Below, piece by piece: positions 42,946 through 54,366 of a DNA stretch of 64,000 nucleotides; within the stretch, counting starts at the first letter, position 1; the number at the start of each line of letters is the position of its first letter. The notes beneath the pieces are model-generated. The model made no database searches, was not told the origin of the DNA, and worked only from the letters and a program-made list of their open reading frames with translations. The DNA is taken from contig CM054115.1 in assembly GCA_028673005.1 (NCBI GenBank), forward strand, positions 3,286,001 through 3,350,000, written 5' to 3'. The stretch is from Tanypteryx hageni (Eukaryota > Arthropoda > Insecta > Odonata > Petaluridae). The translations under genes were made by a program, and so were the position numbers.

Positions 42946-43128
42946 ATAAGAGGAAAATCGAAATAATAACATATAATGCATAAAGAAGTAGCTGAAATTT
43001 ACTTGAAATATTTGAGCAAATTATAAGTTATTTAAAATAAGAGGAAAATTGAAATAATAACATATAATGCATAAAGAAGTAGCTGAAATTTACTTGAACT
43101 ATTTTAGCAAATTATAAGTTATTTAAAA
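42946..43128. repeat. Tandem duplication, 91-bp unit
   Basis: Two nearly identical copies starting ATAAGAGGAAAAT at 42946 and 43037, differing at only a few positions. Non-coding. Confidence 0.92.
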
Positions 43129-43917
43129 CATATAGAATTTACTTAATAAATGAATTATTTTACTCTCATTAAGTGTTGACAGCCATTAAGATATGCAGGA
43201 CAACGGACGTACATATTTATTTATTTATTTACTCTTTACGTTCATATTGTATTATTTATTCTGTAAGATATATATTCGCATATTACCTATTAAAATGGTT
43301 AATATGATAAAGAATCAGAACTGATTCCTTGACATAAATGTCTAAAACATTTTGCAATAGTACTTCGAGTTTTATTATTTACTTTGATAATTATTTTGGA
43401 CAATATTGTTTTGGTTACTCATAAGAATAATTCTGTTATCATTTGCTGTAGAGTTCCTTTTTGGTGTACGTCGTTATAGTATAAGCGAGTTAAACATCTA
43501 TTAAGGAACATATTTAGTCTTTGGAATAATTCCAAGGAAGTTATTATTCCGTACTTACTAAGTAAAAGTTTTGAATTATACTTTTTCAGTCGTTGTGTTA
43601 CTCAACAATAAAACTGAATATAAAAAATATTCGTATCTAAATAATTAACCATTTAATTCTATAAAGATCTTATTTAAATTTTTATTATTTTCACCATTGA
43701 TGGAATGAAGCGATCTGAAGATCCTATGCAGACAGGCATAAGCTGTAATGTTGGGATTCATTTTGAAACAAGAAAAATGTCTGCTATGACCGGGAATCGA
43801 ACCGTCCCAACCAAGAAAACATCCGCGTTCAGAAATGAGAAAATGAATCTGCTACGATATATCGCTTCATTCCATCAATTTCTTGCTTGGCAGTCTCACC
43901 ATTTGAGAGGGAGTAGT
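43129..43917. other. No gene; tRNA-like fragment near 43790
   Basis: AT-rich to 43690, then about 200 bp related to 36040-36250 (ACCGGGAATCGAACC and the TTTCTTGCTTGGCAGTCTCACCATTTGAGAGG region). No coding signal. Confidence 0.45.
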
Positions 43918-44025
43918 GATTCGCGAGATCGATTGTAGAACCTATCGATATAGAGGTCCGTTTTTTCTTAGGATGATAAGACAACATCTATACTATATAT
44001 AAAGAAAACGCATTTTTGCGTGCAA
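43918..44025. repeat. Inverted-repeat arm, left: LINE 3' fragment plus Helitron-like 5' end
   Basis: GCGAGATCGATTGTAGAACC...CTTAGGATGATAAGA is the end of the LINE ORF found in copies I and K. It is followed by ATCTATACTATATATAAAG and the hairpin ACGCATTTTTGCGT. The whole arm is inverted at 47168-47278. Confidence 0.75.
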
Positions 44026-44164
44026 CAAATTACTACGTTGCTATCTACAACCAGTAAATAAACAAATTACTTCGTTGCTATTCACAACCAGTCCAAAACC
44101 AGTAAATAAACAAAGATTAATTTAGTTTAATACTTTATTTCAATGAAAATATTAATAAATTGAG

Positions 44165-45191
44165 TGCGGAACAAGAATTGATTTATACAAATATCATCAC
44201 TACAATTGATTCATCAAACCAAAGGATCAAAAGGCTCTTTTTGATCGATGGGTCGGGGGTTTCCGGTAAAACATTCATCTGCAAATTGGTCTTAGCAAAA
44301 GTTAGATAAAGAGGATTTATTGCTCTGCCTGTTGCATCTTCTGGAATTGCTGCAGTTTTACTACCGAAAGGATCCTTATGAAAGAATGTTCTGACGGAAC
44401 TAAACATTCAGATCAGGAATTTGTTCCATATCTTTTACGACTCGGAAAAGGGAAGATAATGACAGTGTAGATCATATAACTTTACCTAATGATCTGTTGT
44501 CACGTCTTTCTAATTTCGAAACTTTCGTCGACCAATTGATTGATAAGAAAGAATTACATAACTGGACAATTTTAACAACAAAAACAATTTGTAGGTGAAA
44601 TTAACACAGACATTCTCGGGAAAACTCGAGGATCACAAATAACTTTATTAAGTTCGAACTCAATTGTTGAAGAAGAAAGTCAAAACTTATATCCTGCATA
44701 ATTTTTTAATACTATTAATATTAGTGGAATCCCTCCTCATAAGTTAATGCTTAAAAAACTGTCGAGTCATACTTATGAGAAACCTTAATCCAACTCTTGG
44801 TTTATATAATGGAACTCAATTAAAGCTTCTAGAAATTCCTCCTTCAAATAAATTAATCAAAGCTGAAATCCTTGGTGGAACATTCAATGGAAATATTGTT
44901 TTGATTTCTAGAATTATTTTGATGTCTTTGCATTCGAGTCTTCTTTTTAAACTCAAACTAAAACAATTCCCCCTTAGACATGGCTTTGCCATAACAATAA
45001 ATAAAAGTCAAGGCCAAACTCTCACAAATGTTTTGATTTATTTGAAAGAAGACGTATTCTCTCACGACCAATTATCTGCTACAATGTCACGTGTTACTAA
45101 TCGATAAAACCTCAAAATATTCTTTAAACAATCTAATAATTCATGGAAAATCAAAAATGTTGTCTATAAAGAGATATTCAATAATCAGTAA
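44165..45191 (+). pseudogene. Helitron Pif1-type helicase relic
   Basis: Starts with LSAEQELIYTNII and the Walker A motif (IDGSGVSGKTFI), then PVASSGIAAVLLP (helicase motif Ia). Stops and frame changes follow from about 44300 to 44780, including a remnant of the HITLPNDL-like region. The C-terminal part is open at 44775-45107: MRNLNPTLGLYNGTQLKL, RHGFAITINKSQGQTL (motif V/VI region) and LSATMSRVT, ending VVYKEIF. The Rep/HUH nuclease half is not present upstream. Confidence 0.85.
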
Positions 45192-45261
45192 TCAATTTTT
45201 GTAACATAATTAATAGTAAAGATTAAACATTTTTTAAATCTTTTCTTCCAACCAGAACATG

Positions 45262-45378
45262 CGGTATTGCCCTAGTAATAGGAAAAGATAACATAGGAAA
45301 ACTAGTGAAAATTTGGTGCACTGCGCCCCCTGCCATCCGCCAAAAAGGTGACTTGCAGGGCATCATGTATGTAGATTA
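45262..45378 (+). mobile_element. LINE 3' tail (copy I/K family)
   Basis: GGAAAAGATAACATAGGAAAA, then GGTGCACTGCGCCCCCTGCC, AAAAAGGTGACTTGCAGGG and CATCATGTATGTAGATTAG match the 3' ends at 62450-62570 and 63110-63220. Extreme 5' truncation. Confidence 0.8.
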
Positions 45379-47034
45379 GAAATAAGTATACCATAGAGAT
45401 TTCTCATTTTGATTATCGTATATTATGTGTTTTATTTTAAAATATTTTTAATTATTTTCAGAAATTGTTAACTTGGATATTTCTTGTTTCTCATTATGCG
45501 TTTCCTTGTATTCCTTAACGTTAAGATATTTCTTCTATCTTTGTTTCTAAACATATTTAGAAGTATACGTTTTTCAATCCAGAAATTGAAATTTCCATAT
45601 TAAAAGTTTTCCTTTTTATTTGATGAATACATACGTATATATATTAAATGGCCTAACTGTAACTTCTACGAACACCTAAACGTCAGCAAATACAACTATG
45701 CTTAGAAAAAATTATAAATAAATAAAGTGGACATTTTGTAGTGCAATGTGAGTTATTTAATTTTACACATGGTAATGTGATCTTCATAGAAAAATTGTTT
45801 ATGAACCGCAAGGGGCCGTAAGCGCATTTGCCTTGTGTTATATTTACTGCAACATTTGAAGCATGTCCATTGCCTCCTGCATCAATTTCATTAGGCTTAG
45901 CAGGTTTAACGATTGACAATATTTGAAATTCATTTTCATTCTTCTTACAGGTGGAACAGAAAGAGAACTGTGTTCCAGAGCCTTTGGATCCTAAAGTGAA
46001 GTTGAGTTGCTTACTTAATATTTCCGTCCGAACACGAGGCTTTCACCGAAGAAATCACTTTACCATAGATTTTTGGTTGATCCACAAATTCGTTCTTGAC
46101 GTGAACATTTGACGTTTCCCGTCGTCCACATGAATTTCCTTTAAATACATTTTCATGCAGAAAAGGTATTAACGTTATAAAAGTTGATTACAATAATTCA
46201 TTTTAATATCTGTATTGTATTTATGTACAAATATCTCACTGTTATGTAATATGATAATGACTTTGTACTCTCGCAATGTGTGATATACGCTAATAAAATA
46301 TATTTTTAAAATTCAATTCAACATTCTTTCATTTAAGTTCATTTCTTCTGTCCATCCAATTTATATTTACTACGATTATCGTATTAAAACGGGAGGAGGA
46401 GGTGAGCGACATCCCGTGGTGACGTCACGATAGCCATCGTGAACACGTAGCTCCAAATTTTCCCGTGACCAATCATTTGCTTCCCCCCCCCCTCCCCATG
46501 TAAAACCTGGGCATCGTTTCATAGCATTAAGCTACCGGTCTTTCCGTAGGTATAGTAATATTTAGATTGAACGATTCGGAAAAATCCTTTGAGCGGGCAA
46601 AACTTTCACTAGACAAAAAACAGCCTGGCCTGTGTCCGTCTTGGGGGTGTGTGTCGAGCAGGGCCAGGCCGACCGCCTCAGGCCTCTCGCGAGGGGTGCC
46701 AAAGTTTGAACACAATGAAAATTACGATTTGGAATAAAGAATATCCAATAATTGGAAACTCACCCCAAGGTAGATCTTACACATCTTTAAAATTAGAAAC
46801 AAGACCAACAGTGATCTCGGTCCAGTTCTATGCTCTCCTTCATATTTCTTAGCAAAACACATGACACGTGATTTTTTTTCTTAGAAAAATCTTTCGGGTT
46901 TAACACAGGTTACAAACCCTCCTCCCTCTCGTTCCCTAAGGTTTAAATTCGCACACCCCAGACTTCTTTTATTTTCGCAGTTCAGTTTCTTTTTGTCTCC
47001 TCTTTCAGTGGATCGTCTGTTCGAGTTTGCTAGG
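45379..47034. other. No gene recognised
   Basis: A minus-strand ORF at 45683-45919 has no recognised motif. A C homopolymer of about 10 (46484-46493) and a GC-rich patch (46630-46700) stand out. A TTTCTTACAG-like acceptor at about 45942-45951 is isolated. Confidence 0.4.
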
Positions 47035-47167
47035 CAGTATTTCTCAATCAATGGGCCGCGGCCCCCAGTAGAGCCGAAAATATTTTGGAAGTACGGAGAA
47101 ATGCCAAAAAATAAAAATTGTCACGTATCATAATATTTGATCGGAGAATTTTTGGAAAAAACGATGT

Positions 47168-47290
47168 TTTGTTGCACGCAAAAATGCGTTTTCTTTATAT
47201 ATAGTATAGATGTTGTCTTATCATCCTAAGAAAAAACGGACCTCTATATCGATAGGTTCTACAATCGATCTCGCGAATCTAATTCTCGCT
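47168..47290. repeat. Inverted-repeat arm, right (partner of 43918-44025)
   Basis: GTTGCACGCAAAAATGCGTT, CTTTATATATAGTATAGATG, then CTTATCATCCTAAGAAAAAA and GGTTCTACAATCGATCTCGC. LINE homology may run on to about 47310. Confidence 0.75.
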
Positions 47291-49084
47291 GTCCTGCCTT
47301 CCGAGATACACTAATCATTTACAAGCACAATTATATCCCCGGTCGTCTACGTTGCAGTTTAACTTCTAAAGAACTAACTCAAATCTACGAATAACCACGA
47401 GAAGTTTGAAATCGATATTCCAATTACTCAATCTAAAATTATGGCTTATATTTTGAAATATTGACTCGTAATATATTCACTCTCAGGGCAATGGATGGTA
47501 CAGCTAGGAGTGGCGGCCGGTGGACGTTTCAACTGGTAGGGCCAACATATGTTTAAAAAACCTAAAATTATATTACAAACAAGTATTTAAATTTTTACTT
47601 ACAGAAAAATGTAGAGTAGTGAGTTGATGAAAAAAGTGTCTTGCAGCTAAAATGAGCGGTAAACAAAGTCCAGTCGGCGATCTTTCTTGTTAGAAAATAA
47701 ATCAATAACTTTTCTGTTAAAGCTATCTATGTTATTTACATAATTTTTTTAACACGATAGCATGCCTAAAGCACTTATTCTTTCTTCTTTTATACTATTC
47801 CTAAGAAAAGTCTTTATTCTTTTCATCATTGAAAAACACCGTTCTGCTTCTGATGTCAACATTGGTATCGTGTTCAACACTTTTAAAAGCTTTATTGTCT
47901 CTTGAAATGTTTCACACAAATCATCACCCAAAATTAGCGACAGAAATGGCATCGCACCAGAAACTGCTCTCAATTCCTCTCTTTCGTAAAAAAACTTGAA
48001 ATTCACTCTTCAGTCTCATTTTTTCCAAAAAAAATACTTTTCAATTATTTCACTGAGATACGTGTCAGAGATTTTTTGCTGTAATTATCAAATTATTCGA
48101 CGATAAATAGATTCGTAGCCACGAAGTGCCCAGTAAATTGAAATCTATCTTCTATTTCTGTGATTATTGTCACAAACTTCTTTACCTTCTCTCTTCCTGC
48201 AAGCAGAGTCGCTGTCAGTGATCTGCGGTCTTTTTGGTCGAATTTATTCCTCTTCATTTTCTAACTTGACTTAAACCTGTTCGGTAATCACATTGACTTA
48301 TTTTCTGACTCTCTATGATATTCTCGAAATGCTGCATTGCTTGCTGTACTTTAACTGGATCGATGATTCGTTTTTGAACCCTGAAAAAAAATTATCTCCA
48401 CGCGAGGCATTATTCGGTGAAAAAGGGTTAACCAAAAGGCAAAGTTATATTCTTGCAGCCTAAGTTTATATGCACCTGCTTGTGTTATAGTAGACTGCAA
48501 CTTTATGTCATCACTGATTTCAATAATTTCCATAACCGTTATGAGTTCTTTCCTATATTCATAAACTGTGCTGACTCCACGAGAATGGAAATTCTATCTA
48601 GTCTGTGATACACGGGGCAATCCTCTCTGTACGTCATCCAACACTTGTTCTTAGGGACGAATTAGAAAAAATGAACAGATTCTAGACAAATGTGCAAAAA
48701 AGATACGGGTTTGGCGGTTGATGGACTCTGCGTTAGAAATAATGATATTCAGCTGGTGGGCGTAACAGTGGACGAAATTAGCAAGTGAATAATTGTCTTT
48801 TATCAGTTTCTGAACGCCATTTAAACGTCCGCTTATAACAGAAGCACCAAAAACTTTGTGCTCTAATTGTAAGTTTATTCGGACTGTCACCAATTAGAGG
48901 GTCGAGTTGTTTTAAAATACAATCTGCGATTGTACGAGCAGCATGTCCGTCAGGATTAACCAGAACCTTTCTACCGGTTATCCGCGTACAATATAACGTA
49001 ATTCAATTACTAAATGAAATTGACATGGCACGTCAGTAGTTTCATTGGCTATCAATGCTACATAATCTGCTTTTTAAATTCCTT

Positions 49085-49740
49085 TGCGATTTTTTTCTAC
49101 AGCTACATGATACCCTGCTAGTCACCTTTTTGGTGGATGGCAGAGGGTGCAGTGCACCAAGGATCCATAGTTTTCCTACTTTACATTTTGCTATTATGTT
49201 CTTTTATCGTCCTAGGGAAAAACCTCTATATCGCTCCGTTCTACAATCGATCTCGCGAATCTTATCCTCGTTATCCTGCCTTCCAAGATACGTCGGGCTT
49301 CTGATAAGTCCTACTACCTCATTCGCTAGTCCCTCCGACATAAATTTTTCCAGTAGTTTAATTCTAGCCTGCAGCCCACGTTTCTCTAAAGATGTCCATT
49401 TCAAATTTTCTATCAATGATGTTACGCTTTGTTTACTATCGTAATTTCTCTTTACAAATGTAGCTGCCCTGTGCTGAACGTTTTCTATCTCGTTAGTGAG
49501 TCCCTTTTCATAGGAATCCCACACAGCTGACGCATATTCGACCTGCGGTCGAACCAAGGATAAATAACATATTTCTTTCACTTTTTTGGAGTTATTTCGA
49601 ACTATTCTCCCTATAAAGGCCAGCTTTTTGTTAGCGGCACCTATCAATCGGCGAATGTGGGTGCCTTCGTGGTAAACCTCTAACACGTATTCCAGCAACT
49701 CACTCCGTATAGTTTTAGACGTACCTTTAAGCAAAGCTGA
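49085..49740 (-). mobile_element. LINE copy K (CR1/Jockey group), 5'-truncated, inside the hAT relic
   Basis: ORF 49204-49734 encodes ANKKLAFIGRIVRNNSKK, YLSLVRPQVEYASAVWDSYE, ENVQHRAATFVKRNYDSKQ and REIDCRTERYRGFS, the thumb/C-terminal part of the RT ORF, followed by the family 3' tail (GGTGCACTGCACCCTCTGCC, then a CATGTAGCTGTAG-like end near 49095). No catalytic motif is included. hAT sequence lies on both sides. Confidence 0.85.
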
Positions 49741-50375
49741 TTGACTAAGGCGAACATTTAAGTTTGTATCTAACTCAGAACTAAATTAGATTAAATCATG
49801 AAAAATTCCCTTATTTTGTTACTCATCCGATTCATCATTCACTCTCAATGCTAATTCTAATGCCCCAAAAACGTATACAGTTTATAATCAAATTTAATAC
49901 GCACCTATTTTTGTCTATATGTTCCTTGTTTAGATATATCTAGCCGATACTGTGAGTTCAACTGACTTTGAATATTTGTTTTACCCAGAACCGATAAACT
50001 CAAAGCATTGTTCGTGTGTTGTTTAGATTTTTCGCGAGCACTCATTTTTCGCAAATGTGTACCAAGTCCAAAATCCCGTTCTTCGACCAGCTGACATTAG
50101 ATTGGGAAAGAAAACAAGGAAAACAAAAAACGCATTTTTTTCATCACATTCGCACAGCCAATTGTTCTTCCAATAAATATCGGCATTAAATTTACGACAT
50201 CTTTCCTGTTTGTTGGCACACTGTTGCTTTTTAGCTAAATTCAAATTAGGGAGGGGTCTTCCCATTCGTTTTATTTCTAGTTTATCATCGTAAGACAAGG
50301 ACGAAAACGGCTGTTTTAATAAAGCACTTATCGTATTAATTGCGGAGAATTGAAACATTTACGCTCTCCAATACT

Positions 50376-50783
50376 ACTGGGAAGGTGGGAGGTAGGGAGG
50401 CAGGGAGGGCGGGAGGGAGATAAGGAGAGGGGGAAGGAGGGGAAGAAAAGGAAAAGGGGGGGAAAGAGAGAGAGAGGAGGAGAGAGGGGGGAGGAGGAGG
50501 GAGAAGGAGAGAGAATGGGAGAGAGGAGGAGAGAGAAGGAGAGAGGGAGGGGAGAGGGAGGGGGGATGTAGGCAGGAAGGAGGGAGAGAGAGGGAGAGAG
50601 GGGGAGAGGAGGAGAGAGAGGGAAGCGGGAGAGAGAGAGAGGGAGGGTGGAGGAGAGGGAGGGAGAGAGAAAGGGAAGGAGGGAGGGGAAGGGAGGGAGG
50701 GAGAGAGAGAGGGGAAAGGAGGGAGAGAGAGAGAGAGGGAGGAAGAGAGAGAGGGAGGGAGGGAGGGAGGGAAGGAGGGAGAG
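50376..50783. repeat. Purine-rich (GGGA/GA)n low-complexity tract, ~400 bp
   Basis: Almost uninterrupted G and A on the plus strand. The Glu/Gly/Arg-only ORF across it is a composition artefact. A (GATT)n run at 50784-50797 follows immediately. Confidence 0.95.
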
Positions 50784-51190
50784 ATTGATTGATTGATGTG
50801 GTCTTTATTTGGGGCGAGATTGAGACTAAAAAGTCCTATCTTCCACCTAACTCCTCTTCATGAAACATATATAATAATACATAGCACTTTATGTAAATAC
50901 AAGTAACAATAAAAATACGGGAATTGGAAAGGAAAAGATGCAATTTTGTGGGAAAAAATAAGGACTTCTGAAATAAGAAAATCCACGTAAGAAAACCCAC
51001 AACAGGAAAAGACCCACAAAGGAAGGGGATGTGAAAAACCTGCAAAACCTACGAGATTCACTAAAGACATTAATAACTGAATATTTAGGACAAAAGATGA
51101 ATACATGAAAAACTTAGTTATGCATCAGGAAAAATTTGGCACAATACGAATATTAAATATAAAGTACTCCTTTAGCCAAACAATTAGAGG
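50784..51190 (-). other. 3' region downstream of the Penelope-like ORF
   Basis: No coding motif. Lies 3' of the minus-strand Penelope ORF and is probably its 3' UTR, ending at the (GATT)n run. Confidence 0.45.
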
Positions 51191-51191
51191 G

Positions 51192-52015
51192 TTACAACAC
51201 CCAATGCATTTCGCCCACAAGGTGGACATCTTCAAGGGCAAAACCTGTCTCAATAGTGACTGGGAGTCGACTGCGAAGATTTGAACGGAAAGAATTTTCA
51301 TAACAACCGAGAAACACTTGAAGCGCGGAGAGATTTTCGGCGTGTGTGTTGTTTTCATCAGTCAGTTTGTATAAGGTCTTGTTAAAATCTGTGTCAGTGT
51401 TCATAAGTGTATCCAGGTTTTTGTAAATGTGAAGGTTTTCTAACGAGTTTAGTGAGTTGTTGGCTGAAGTTATCAATTTTAAATCGTTTACGTGTATACT
51501 GTGACCTGTTTCTAAAATGTGGTTGGCAACGATTGATTTTTCAAAACGGTTATATTTATAGTGAGCCATGTGTTCCTTGAAGCGTGTTATTAGTTCCCTT
51601 CTTGTTTGTCCTATGTACTTTTTGTCACAGAGTGAGCATCGTATTTTATAAATTCCGGACTTGCTCAAAGTTTCTTTTGTGTCTTTTGTATTGCCCAGTA
51701 AATTTTTCAAATTATATGGATTTGTATATGTTATGGTATAATTCTTATGCTTAAAAATTTTGTTCAAGCCCCTGTTTAATGGTGGGAAAGAAGGCAATTT
51801 TACATATTTGTCCTCTTTTTTGTTGTCTAATTTGAGGGAAGTGGCATTGGACAAGGTTTTATTAAAGTTAAGTTTTCTAACTAATTTATTAATTAAATTG
51901 TTATCGTATCCAAGTTTAGTGGCAATTTGTTTTATGTGTTTGAGTTCCTTTGCATTTCTAATTTTATTAAAGGGGATGTTGCATAATCTATGTGTGAAAA
52001 ATTGAAACAGCTATT
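51192..52015 (-). CDS. Penelope-like element C-terminal GIY-YIG endonuclease
   Basis: Open from about 52010 to 51192; TTG at 51854 is not a start. The linker (NIPFNKIRNAKELKHIKQIA, KLGYDNNLINKLV) precedes the endonuclease SGIYKIRCSLCDKKYIGQTR (GIY-YIG core with CxxC), ELITRFKEH, and SIVANHILETGHSI (H and E of the nuclease). The RT domain upstream is absent, so this is the 3' part of a truncated element. The GIY-YIG nuclease makes the nick used for target priming in this superfamily. Confidence 0.85.
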
Positions 52016-52019
52016 TTTT

Positions 52020-52626
52020 GGTTCATACAGTGAAAAGAGTCATTAGGAATGAAGTTATCAGTATGTTACTGTTCCAACGGTCTCCACCCCCTTGGTTTTA
52101 TTTCGTTTTGTCAATTTTAAATCGCCTCTAAGTCCTTGTTGTTGTTTTCTCACACATTTTACCTAATATCAAGAACATTAGGTTTTTACTATTTGCTTTT
52201 AATAACAACGGTTGACAACTACATACAGTCGTTTTATATATCCACAACCCTCTTTTGCGTTTTTTTTAATTTTGACTACAACGATCATTTTTCCAAATCG
52301 TTGAATTATAAACCTCACTCAATTACCTCTCCAGATCCTGCTTAGATACTTCGTCGTCCATGGTTTTCTTTTGACTTTTCTTGTTTTTACACACCACTGT
52401 GATTGTTGTTCTCCTGGTTTTTATACTTTAGACATGTCTTTACATAAAGATACACCAGTTGTTCTGAAAACTTCCTAAATGATCCGAGAAATTTCACATA
52501 TGAACTTACTTCACGTCTTTATTGATCACTTAAAGTTAAAAACAATCGTAACTATTTATCAATAAACAGCATTGTTTCATTAAAGCCAACGATCATCGTA
52601 TGGCAACTGAATAAATAAATCCAACA
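52020..52626 (-). other. Probable BEL/Pao 3' LTR region
   Basis: No gene. On the minus strand the purine run AAAGGTGGGAGGATG (about 52642-52628) looks like a polypurine tract, directly followed by TGTTGGATTTATT, a plausible LTR start as in many BEL/Pao elements. A matching 5' LTR was not found, so the far boundary is unknown. Confidence 0.4.
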
Positions 52627-52919
52627 TCCTCCCACCTTTGCAAAAGAGAAGGTTTTGCAAACCAAACAAAATCCCTTTAAAATCAGAATAAGGATTCTTA
52701 AAGGTCCAGCAATTCACGAGGCCGCCGCACCCGACGTCTTCTCCGCGTCCCCAGGTCACTTTGATGCATGGCACTCCCACCGACGGCGTCTCCAGAATCC
52801 AGTTTGGCCTCCCCTTCAGTCTCTTCACAGCCCGACGTGGTCGGTGCATCCTTCTGGGTTGACCTGGGAGCCCTGGAATGAAAGGGTCCTGATGCCTCCT
52901 ATGTCAACTCCAGGGAATA

Positions 52920-54180
52920 CAGTCTTTGCACCGGTCTCAGTTGAATCTCTTTCGCAGTCTTGACCCGAACCAGCCTGTTCACTCTGTCTCTCCCCGGTTA
53001 CAATTCCACTACTCTGCCAAGAACCCAATCTAACCGCCTTTTATCATCACAGCCGACTAACACTATGTCCTCAATCTGCACGCCATCCCGCTCATTTGTT
53101 TTCCTAGCACAGGAATGCAGGAGGCCCAAATCTCTCACCCTTTGTAAATATCGCCATCTTATGACAAGACACGACCTCTCCAAGTGATCAAAGTCAATCA
53201 CCTCACTCCCAGGAAGGCATTGGATAAAGGAGGATGGTCTCAAAGGCAGGAGTTCACCAGGTTCCTCAGAAATATATATCAGTGGTCGATTGTTTAACAC
53301 TGCCTCGCAGTCACACAACAAGGTGTTCAGCTCTTCATAACCCAGTGATGCACTACCCAGATTTCTACGCAGGAGTCCCTTCAGCATTCCGATGAGGCGC
53401 TCCCAAAATCCTCCCCACCATGCTGCCGTTGGAGGGTTGAACTTTCATGTTATCTCCCGCAGACCGCATTCTTTCTCTATCTCAGCCCAGTCTAATTGCC
53501 TAAGAGCTTTATATGCCCTACAAAATTTGTGCCATTATCGGAGTAAATAACTGAAACTATGCCCCTCCGCGCAATGAAACGTCACAGAGCCTAAATAAAG
53601 GCACCTGTGCTGAGAGATTGAATTAAATCTAAATGCACTGCTCTATATACCACACAGGTAAAAAGTACAACCCAACATTTTTCGAGTCTTTGTAAAGAGA
53701 GGGCCTGATAAATCTAATCCAGTGACCTGAAAATAGCCGAAGTATTAATTCTATCAGCAGGAAGGGGTGGTGCTGGCACGCGAAGAACCTTTGCTTGATT
53801 CCTTCGACAGATCAAACATTTCCCTAAGGCCGACATAACAGATTTCCTGCCCTTTAAAATCCAAGCTCTTTCTCGAAGAATAGCCAATAATGTTTAGACA
53901 CCTACGTGTTTATGCAGGATGTGCTGATACTTTATTAACTTCTTGACATCCGGATGAGTTGATGGGAGAATTATAGGACATACATACTTTTCGCTCTCTT
54001 CCCCGTGTAGCAAACGGGATTTCAGTCGTATTATGCCCTCTTTGTGCACAAAGACTTGAAGATTCTTCAAAGCCGTGTCGTCGCTGACACTTTCCAACTG
54101 TAGACAGCGGAAGAACACCTTTTTTGCCCGTAAGAACTCTTCTCCAGTGATGTAGTGTCCACCCTTTGATTACGAGGCAA
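52920..54180 (-). pseudogene. BEL/Pao integrase (broken)
   Basis: Minus strand: a zinc-binding-like segment (LPSTHPDVKKLIKYQHILH, near 53930), YSDNGTNF (catalytic Asp region, near 53550), NPPTAAWWGGFWERLIG (53440-53390), then an open stretch 53387-52998 with MLKGLLRRNLG, LCDCEAVLNNRPL (Glu region), PGSEVIDFDHL and the C-terminal DWVLGRVVEL, and a last piece RVKTAKEIQLRPVQRLYSLE. Several stops and frameshifts lie between. Confidence 0.83.
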
Positions 54181-54366
54181 AACGCAACACCCAGGCTATG
54201 GTTCTAACCATCTTTGGGTATTTTGACAATCTTTGACTCAATTGCCCGATGATCGTCTCATGAAGGGTGTCTTCTTCTTTTCTTCTTCTACCTCCTCAGA
54301 AGGGGGTAACAGTTTTGTCTTTGGCCACTAACTGGGAGGTTGTAACCATTACGGCCTCTCACACCA

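Larger units (their letters stand above)
47035..50358 (-). pseudogene. hAT (TTF-type/DUF4371-like) transposase relic, split by a LINE
   Basis: Minus strand in order. TTF-like zinc finger N-terminus (CRKFNADIYWKNNWLCEC, about 50170). After the LINE insertion: ADYVALIANETTDVPCQF (first catalytic Asp region, about 49040), GRLNGVQKLIKDNY and FVHCYAHQLNIIISNAES (48893-48651), FWLTLFHRIMPRVEI (about 48400), and the C-terminal dimerisation domain LLKVLNTIPMLTSEAERCFS (about 47860). Multiple stops. CAGTATTTCTCAATCAATGG at 47035 looks like a hAT terminal inverted repeat; the other terminus was not found. Confidence 0.78.

Noticed and set aside
42946..43128. CRISPR-like or satellite array
   Set aside because: Only two adjacent 91-bp copies with no spacers; a simple tandem duplication in a eukaryotic sequence.
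45683..45919. 78-residue minus-strand ORF as an exon
   Set aside because: No family match, no convincing splice pair; left as unexplained.
50350..50571. 73-residue Arg/Gly/Glu-rich ORF
   Set aside because: It is wholly within the purine simple repeat.
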